A stretch of DNA of 24,583 nucleotides from positions 1 through 24,583 of the IMG/VR virus record IMGVR_UViG_3300014497_000223; one strand, written 5' to 3'. This stretch comes from a virus. Positions 20,286 to 24,583 of the stretch are shown in pieces. Every line of letters begins with the position of its first letter. The first letter of the stretch is position 1. The notes under the pieces are model-generated. The model saw only the letters and a program-made list of their open reading frames with translations, searched no databases and had not been told where the DNA came from. The translations under genes and the position numbers were made by a program.

Positions 20286-22246
20286 TGTCGGCGCAATGCC
20301 TTGAACTCTTCGAAGTAGCTGCCCGAGCGATCGCGCCGCGGCGCCCGATGACAGTGTCGCAGTGGGCGGATACGCATCGCATCCTCAGCAGCAAGGCCAG
20401 CGCGATGCCCGGACGCTGGGTGACCGCGCGCAACCCGATGCTGGCCGAGCCCATGGACTGCATGAGCGCCACCAGCCTCGTGCGCGAGATGGTCGCGATC
20501 CTGCCGATCCAGTTCGGCAAAAGCGAGATCGAGACCAACATCATCGGCTACACGATGTGCGAGGACCCGGGCCCGATCATGGTCGTGTTGCCGGGCGAGG
20601 TTTCGATGAACAAGTTCATCAACCAGAAGCTGAACCCGCTGCTCGAAGAGACCCCCGAATGCGAGAAGGCGCTGACGTCCACGGTTTCGCGAAATTCGAG
20701 CAACACCCGCGGGTTCAAGGACTTCGCCGGCGGCCAGCTCTACATGGAGCACACCGGCAATGCCAAACGTCTGAAGTCGACCAGCGCCCGGCTCGTGCTC
20801 GTCGATGAATACGACAGCGTCGCATCAAGCCTACCGAGCGGCGATGACCCCGACGCGATGCTCGACGGTCGGAACAGCGCGTTCCCCTCGACCTCGAAAC
20901 GAGCTTCGGTGGGCACGCCCGAAATCAAGGGTCTTTCGCGCCTCGAAGCGAAGTACGAGAAGTCGGACCAGCGGCTGTATCACGTGCCGTGCCCGCATTG
21001 CGAACACATGCACCCGCTGACCTGGGAAGGGTTTCACTGGGCAGTGGGCTCGGACGGCAAGGTGACACGCGCCTGGTGCGTATGCCCCGAGTGCGGCGCG
21101 GAAATCGAGGAGCATCACAAGGACCGGATGGTGGACCAAGGCTGCTGGGTTGCAGCACATCCTGAGCGCAGCATTCGCGGGTACCGGGCGAGCTTTCTCT
21201 ACTACCGCTTCGCGCTGGGCCCGCGCTGGGCGGAGATGGCCCAGGTCTGGGTTGACGCGCAGGGAGACATCGCGGCCATCAAGACCTTCATCAATGATCG
21301 CCGTGCTGAAGCATGGGAAGACCCGGCCATGCGTTCGGTACGTCACAACGCGATCGCCGAGCGGGCCGAGCAGTACCTCATGCGTTCGGCGCCCGCGGGC
21401 GTGATGGTCATCACTGCGGGCGTCGACACACAAGACAACCGCCTGGCCGTCCAGATCGTCGGCTGGGGCCGCGGCATGGCGTTCTGGGTCATCGACTACA
21501 TCGAACTGATGGGTGACCCTGCCGATGATGCCGTGTGGGTCAGCCTCACCGAGCTGCTCAATCAGCCGATCACTCATGAGTGCGGTGCGACCTTGCGCGT
21601 CGAGGCCGTGGCCATCGACATGGGCGGCCACCGGACGGAAGCTGTCAAACACTACGCGCGCCAGAAGCTCACCAAGCGGCCCATGGCGATCTACGGCGCG
21701 AAGCACAACAACGCGCCCGTGCTGGGCAAGGGCAAGCTCGCCGACATCGACTGGCGCGGACGCCTCGACAAGCGGGGTGTCATGACGTATCAGGTCGGAA
21801 CGGTCGGGATCAAGCATTGGCTCTTCGGCCGCCTTTCGACGGACGGGGGGCGTGCGGCGGAGCAACGCCTGACCCATTTCAGCGCAGAGCTCGAGCCAGG
21901 CTACTTCGCTGGCCTCGTGAGCGAAACCTACGACCCGAGGAAGAACCGGTTCGAGAAGAAGCGCGGGGCGCGTAACGAGCCGCTCGACACCTGGGTCTAC
22001 GCCTATGCGGCCACCCACCACCAAGAGCTACGGCTGCACCGCTGGACCGGCGCCGACTGGCAGCGAGCGGCCGAGCGCATCCAAGCGCGCGCCGGCACAA
22101 CAGACCGCCCAGGCGCGGCGGTCGCGCACGTCAATTCGAAACTGGCGCCGGCGCCAGCGCCGCCATCTGCCGCAGCGCCACGCCCGCGGCCGGCTGCGCG
22201 AGCGCCGGCGTCCCTTGCCTCTGATGATTGGAGTTCCCGCCTGTGA
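20285..22246 (+). CDS. terminase large subunit (GpA family)
   Basis: The 653-residue packaging motor has an N-terminal ATPase with a Walker A-like loop LPIQFGKSE (~73-81) and Walker B LVLVDEYD (Asp174/Glu175), a zinc motif (CPHC at 236-239, CVCPEC at 265-270), and a C-terminal nuclease with acidic residues Asp381 (AGVDTQDNR) and Asp445 (AIDMGGHRT). These match the lambda GpA family, so the phage probably packages from cos sites. The last ~45 residues are Ala/Pro-rich low complexity. The start overlaps the small subunit stop (TGATG). Confidence 0.95.
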   Translation: MSAQCLELFEVAARAIAPRRPMTVSQWADTHRILSSKASAMPGRWVTARNPMLAEPMDCMSATSLVREMVAILPIQFGKSEIETNIIGYTMCEDPGPIMVVLPGEVSMNKFINQKLNPLLEETPECEKALTSTVSRNSSNTRGFKDFAGGQLYMEHTGNAKRLKSTSARLVLVDEYDSVASSLPSGDDPDAMLDGRNSAFPSTSKRASVGTPEIKGLSRLEAKYEKSDQRLYHVPCPHCEHMHPLTWEGFHWAVGSDGKVTRAWCVCPECGAEIEEHHKDRMVDQGCWVAAHPERSIRGYRASFLYYRFALGPRWAEMAQVWVDAQGDIAAIKTFINDRRAEAWEDPAMRSVRHNAIAERAEQYLMRSAPAGVMVITAGVDTQDNRLAVQIVGWGRGMAFWVIDYIELMGDPADDAVWVSLTELLNQPITHECGATLRVEAVAIDMGGHRTEAVKHYARQKLTKRPMAIYGAKHNNAPVLGKGKLADIDWRGRLDKRGVMTYQVGTVGIKHWLFGRLSTDGGRAAEQRLTHFSAELEPGYFAGLVSETYDPRKNRFEKKRGARNEPLDTWVYAYAATHHQELRLHRWTGADWQRAAERIQARAGTTDRPGAAVAHVNSKLAPAPAPPSAAAPRPRPAARAPASLASDDWSSRL

Positions 22247-22617
22247 TCGAACTACCCTTTGTGATGACCCCCGGCCAGAGCGAAGACGCGGCCGTCCAGC
22301 TCGAGCACGACATCATCGGCATCGTGCGCGAGGAGATCGGCATGCATGAGCAGATGGCCACCGTGTTCGCGCAGGCACTCGTGCGAGGACTGCGCCGTCG
22401 GTTGGGTGGCGAGAACCTCTACATTCCGGCGCCCGACCGCACCGAGCGAGACGCGGCCATCCGGCGCGACTTCACCGGAACCAACTGCGACGAGCTCATG
22501 CGCAGGCACGGTCTGAGCCGGACGCGAATCTATGAAATCGTCAGCCAGAAGGCGCCACGCGCCGGCGGTGCAAAAAATCCGGATTCGCCCCTAAAAACCG
22601 GACAGGCAAACGGATAG
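22243..22617 (+). CDS. Mor-family transcription activator-like protein
   Basis: The 124-residue protein has an N-terminal helical region (~15-50, EHDIIGIVREEIGMHEQMAT), then ENLYIPAPDRTERDAAIRRD (~60-80) and the helix-turn-helix FTGTNCDELMRRHGLSRTRI followed by YEIV. This is the Mor/C family pattern of Mu-like activators. The GTG at 22243 overlaps the terminase stop (GTGA) with GGAG upstream. Mor proteins activate middle or late phage promoters. Finding one inside a lambda-type packaging module is unusual. Its last codons lie in the first copy of a 37-bp repeat. Confidence 0.75.
   Translation: MIELPFVMTPGQSEDAAVQLEHDIIGIVREEIGMHEQMATVFAQALVRGLRRRLGGENLYIPAPDRTERDAAIRRDFTGTNCDELMRRHGLSRTRIYEIVSQKAPRAGGAKNPDSPLKTGQANG
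22571..22607 (+). repeat. 37-bp direct repeat, copy 1
   Basis: Matches 24459-24495 at about 31 of 37 positions. The left 12 bases (CAAAAAATCCGG) and the right block CTAAAAACCGGAC are the best conserved. It lies within the end of the Mor-like gene. A 5-bp stem TCCGG/CCGGA can form. Confidence 0.75.
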
Positions 22618-22627
22618 CTTTACGACC

Positions 22628-22861
22628 ATGACCACCGCCACCGACATGCTCGCCAGCTACATGGCCGCCGAGTCCGCGATCCTCACGGGCAAGACCATTC
22701 AGTTCAATGGACGAACGCTTACAAATGAAAACCTGAGCGAGATCCGCAAGGGACGTCAGGAATGGGAGCGGCGCGTTGCCGTCGAACAAGGCCGCGCCCG
22801 TTCTGGGCTCGGCTATTCCGTCGCCACCTTCGGCGATCACCCTGGCTGCGGGCGGGACTGA
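22628..22861 (+). CDS. gpW-like head-tail joining protein
   Basis: The 77-residue protein has MLASYMAAESAILTGKTIQF, NGRTLTNENLSEIRKGRQEW and RRVAVEQG, matching the small gpW family in size and pattern (a leading helix, a short hairpin around the gene-specific loop, a second helix). gpW fits at the head-portal vertex and is needed before tail attachment. It lies between the terminase and the portal as in lambda. Start ATG at 22628, 10 bases after the Mor-like gene; 3 bases separate it from the portal ATG. Confidence 0.85.
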   Translation: MTTATDMLASYMAAESAILTGKTIQFNGRTLTNENLSEIRKGRQEWERRVAVEQGRARSGLGYSVATFGDHPGCGRD

Positions 22862-22864
22862 CCC

Positions 22865-24439
22865 ATGGACAACGAACCGGTCGCAGAACTTAACCTTCTT
22901 GATCGCCTGATTGGCGCGGTCAGTCCGCGCGCCGGCGTCCGTCGCGCCGAGGCCCGACGAGTCCTCGCGCACTACGAAGCCGCGAAGCCGACCAAGCAGC
23001 GCGCGCGTCGCAACGACAACAGCAGCCCGAACAACCTGGTCAGCGGCGGCGCGGCGCAAATCCGCGCGCACATCCGCTACCTCGAACGAAACCACGACCT
23101 GACGCGCGGTGCGTTGCGCACGCTGGTGAACAACACGGTCGGCCCCTTCGGTATCGGCATCGAGCCGCAGCCGAGACGCATGGATGGCACCATTCACGAA
23201 GAATACGCCAGCGCCTTGCGGGAAGCACATCGAGACTGGCAGCGCCGGCCCGAGGTGACCGGAAAATACCGCTGGCCCCTAGCGCAGCGGATGACCGCTT
23301 ACACCTGGCTGCGTGACGGCGAAACTTTCGCCCAGGAGCTCAAGGGTCCAGTCGTGGCGCTCAATCACGGCACGCGCGTGCCGTACTCGCTGGAGCTTCT
23401 CGAGCCCGACTTCGTGCCTCTCGACTACGACGACCCGAGCCGAAATATCCGGCAGGGCATCCAGCGCAACGCCTGGGGCGAGGCAACCGGCTATTGGGTC
23501 TACAAGGGCGACCCGCGCGAGGCGATGACGGTGAACGACATCGGCAGCCTCAAGTTCATCCCGGCGAGCAACATGATGCACGTCGCCACCTTCGACCGCT
23601 TGCACCAGCAGCGCGGCGTCTCGGAGTTCGCCAGCGTCATCACACGCGGCGAGGATCTGAAGGACTACGAAGAGAGCGAGCGCATCGCCGCCAAGGTGGC
23701 TGCGTCGCTCACCGCCTATGTGAAGCGCCTCGATCCTGCTGGCTTCGACGCGACGGCACTGCCTGTCGATGAAGAGGGCAATGCCATCCCGCGCGACCTG
23801 CGCATGCAGCCGGGGATGATCATCGATTCGCTGGTGGCCGGCGAAGAGATCGGCATGGTGGACAGCAAACGCCCGAACCCGAACCTGATCGGCTGGCGTG
23901 CGGGACAGCTGCGCGCGTTTGCTGCCGGCATCGGCGCGAGCTACTCGAGCGTGAGCCGCGACTACGACGGCACGTACAGCGCCCAGCGCCAAGAATTGGT
24001 CGAGCAGTGGATCCACTACGCCGTGCTGTCCGACGAATTCGTCTCGATGTTCGTCCAGCCATCGTGGGAGTCGTTCGTGCAGATCGCCAACCTGAGCGGG
24101 GTCGTGCCGATTCCTTCGGATGTGAAGCCTGGCACCGAGGATGACGCGCTGTTTGTCGGTCAGAGCATGCCGTGGATCGATCCGATGAAAGAGGCGATGG
24201 CCTGGGAAAAGCTCGTGCAGGCCGGCTTCGCGAGCGAGGTCGAAGTGATCCGCAAGCGCGGCGGCAATCCGCGCGACGTGGTGGAGCAGGTCGATTCGTT
24301 CCGTAAGGACGCGGCCCGGCGCGCGCTGCAGTTCAGCAGCAACTACGCGACGACGAAAGGCGATGCGCCGGCACCTGCGCCCGCACCGGCACCGGACGAC
24401 GAAGAAGGCCGAACGCGCAGCTCGCGCGCGTCGAGCTGA
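22865..24439 (+). CDS. phage portal protein (lambda GpB family)
   Basis: The 524-residue protein matches the lambda family portals: an N-terminal helical region, IRAHIRYLERNHDLTRGALR then LVNNTVGPFGIGIEPQP (~70-107), YTWLRDGETFAQ, RVPYSLELLEPDF, IPASNMMHVATFDRLHQQRG and YSSVSRDYDGTYSAQRQELV. It forms the ring at the head vertex through which DNA is packaged. The C-terminal ~30 residues are Ala/Pro-repeat and charged (APAPAPAPDDEEGRTRSS). Start ATG at 22865 directly after gpW. Confidence 0.95.
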   Translation: MDNEPVAELNLLDRLIGAVSPRAGVRRAEARRVLAHYEAAKPTKQRARRNDNSSPNNLVSGGAAQIRAHIRYLERNHDLTRGALRTLVNNTVGPFGIGIEPQPRRMDGTIHEEYASALREAHRDWQRRPEVTGKYRWPLAQRMTAYTWLRDGETFAQELKGPVVALNHGTRVPYSLELLEPDFVPLDYDDPSRNIRQGIQRNAWGEATGYWVYKGDPREAMTVNDIGSLKFIPASNMMHVATFDRLHQQRGVSEFASVITRGEDLKDYEESERIAAKVAASLTAYVKRLDPAGFDATALPVDEEGNAIPRDLRMQPGMIIDSLVAGEEIGMVDSKRPNPNLIGWRAGQLRAFAAGIGASYSSVSRDYDGTYSAQRQELVEQWIHYAVLSDEFVSMFVQPSWESFVQIANLSGVVPIPSDVKPGTEDDALFVGQSMPWIDPMKEAMAWEKLVQAGFASEVEVIRKRGGNPRDVVEQVDSFRKDAARRALQFSSNYATTKGDAPAPAPAPAPDDEEGRTRSSRASS

Positions 24440-24458
24440 CGTGAGTCATCGACTGCTT

Positions 24459-24495
24459 CAAATAATCCGGTTTCTTCTCTAAAAACCGGACTGGC
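24459..24495 (+). repeat. 37-bp direct repeat, copy 2, forming a hairpin
   Basis: The second copy, 1888 bp after the first. It can pair TCCGGTTT (24466-24473) with AAACCGGA and is followed by CTGGCTTTTTG. It could act as an intercistronic hairpin or weak terminator after the portal gene. Confidence 0.65.
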
Positions 24496-24508
24496 TTTTT
24501 GGGACATT

Positions 24509-24530
24509 GGTTGCTCACAGATGAGCAACC
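24509..24530 (+). promoter_or_regulatory. hairpin at the start of the prohead protease gene
   Basis: GGTTGCTCA (24509-24517) pairs perfectly with TGAGCAACC (24522-24530) around a 4-base loop (CAGA). It contains a possible ATG at 24521 and ends 2 bases before the ATG at 24533. There is no T-tract after it, so it is not a usual terminator. Confidence 0.65.
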
Positions 24531-24532
24531 AC

Positions 24533-24583
24533 ATGGCCAAAACTTCTACCTGGTACGCAGTCCGCCGCCGCACAGCAGTCGCC
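24533..24583 (+). CDS. start of ClpP-like prohead protease, 3' truncated
   Basis: Only the first 17 codons are visible (MAKTSTWYAVRRRTAVA), or 21 if the in-frame ATG at 24521 is used. The TWYAVR start and the position after the portal are those of S14/S49-type head-maturation proteases of lambda-like phages, which process the prohead scaffold. The call depends mostly on gene order. No clear ribosome-binding site is visible, only GAGCAA in the 3' arm of the hairpin. Confidence 0.55.
   Translation, partial: MAKTSTWYAVRRRTAVA

Noticed and set aside
1786-24583. Two tandem mobile elements rather than one prophage
   Set aside because: There is one integrase, one immunity region and a continuous lambda-like order; no second attachment site or integrase is visible.

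Overview
The window is GC-rich and looks betaproteobacterial, probably Comamonadaceae (Variovorax/Acidovorax-like). I infer this from the NtrY-like kinase and regulator pair, codon bias and phage gene content, not from a database match. The first ~1.8 kb is host chromosome: the 3' part of an NtrY-like sensor kinase, a short NtrX-like regulator lacking an AAA+ domain, and tRNA-Phe(GAA). From the 3' end of the tRNA to the end of the window the DNA is a temperate lambda-like prophage. The left attachment site is the tRNA 3' end; the right junction lies outside.

Layout from left to right. (1) 1.8-2.8 kb: a terminator, an AT-richer gap and a two-gene cargo cassette (unknown small protein plus DUF2335 membrane protein). 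(2) 2.8-5.8 kb, minus strand: integrase, a DUF4224/excisionase-like gene, and a coupled run of accessory genes ending with an apparently frameshifted ASCH gene. (3) 5.9-7.7 kb, plus strand: an accessory island against the flow of its surroundings, with a HEPN-like RX4H protein, two small genes and a membrane-anchored protein. (4) 7.7-13.4 kb, minus strand: the leftward early operon. It is a train of tiny genes with overlapping start and stop codons, then a dNMP kinase, a winged-helix-like gene and a large phage C5-cytosine methyltransferase carrying ten internal repeats. (5) 13.4-14.9 kb: the immunity region. A CI-like S24 repressor and a small membrane protein are read leftward to a strong terminator, and Cro is read rightward. 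Two mirrored clusters of three operator-like palindromes lie at the two early promoters. (6) 14.9-18.3 kb: a small minus-strand gene, a CII-like regulator and a TOPRIM primase-helicase. (7) 18.37-18.62 kb: six direct and six inverted 9-mers around an alternating purine-pyrimidine core, the best candidate for a replication origin. (8) 18.6 kb to the end: the rightward late module with a tail-like gene, small and large terminase, a Mor-like activator, gpW, lambda-type portal and the first codons of a ClpP-like prohead protease.

Working together: the repressor would hold both early promoters closed through the paired operators. After induction Cro, the CII-like protein and the primase-helicase are expressed rightward while the nucleotide-metabolism and methylation genes are expressed leftward. 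Packaging and head genes follow. I see no disrupted core gene in the visible part, so the prophage may be intact, but tail and lysis genes are beyond the window. The most notable signals are the mirrored iteron array, the symmetrical operator clusters with an apparently leaderless cro, the repeat-bearing methyltransferase, the HEPN/membrane-protein island, and a 37-bp repeat pair flanking gpW and portal.
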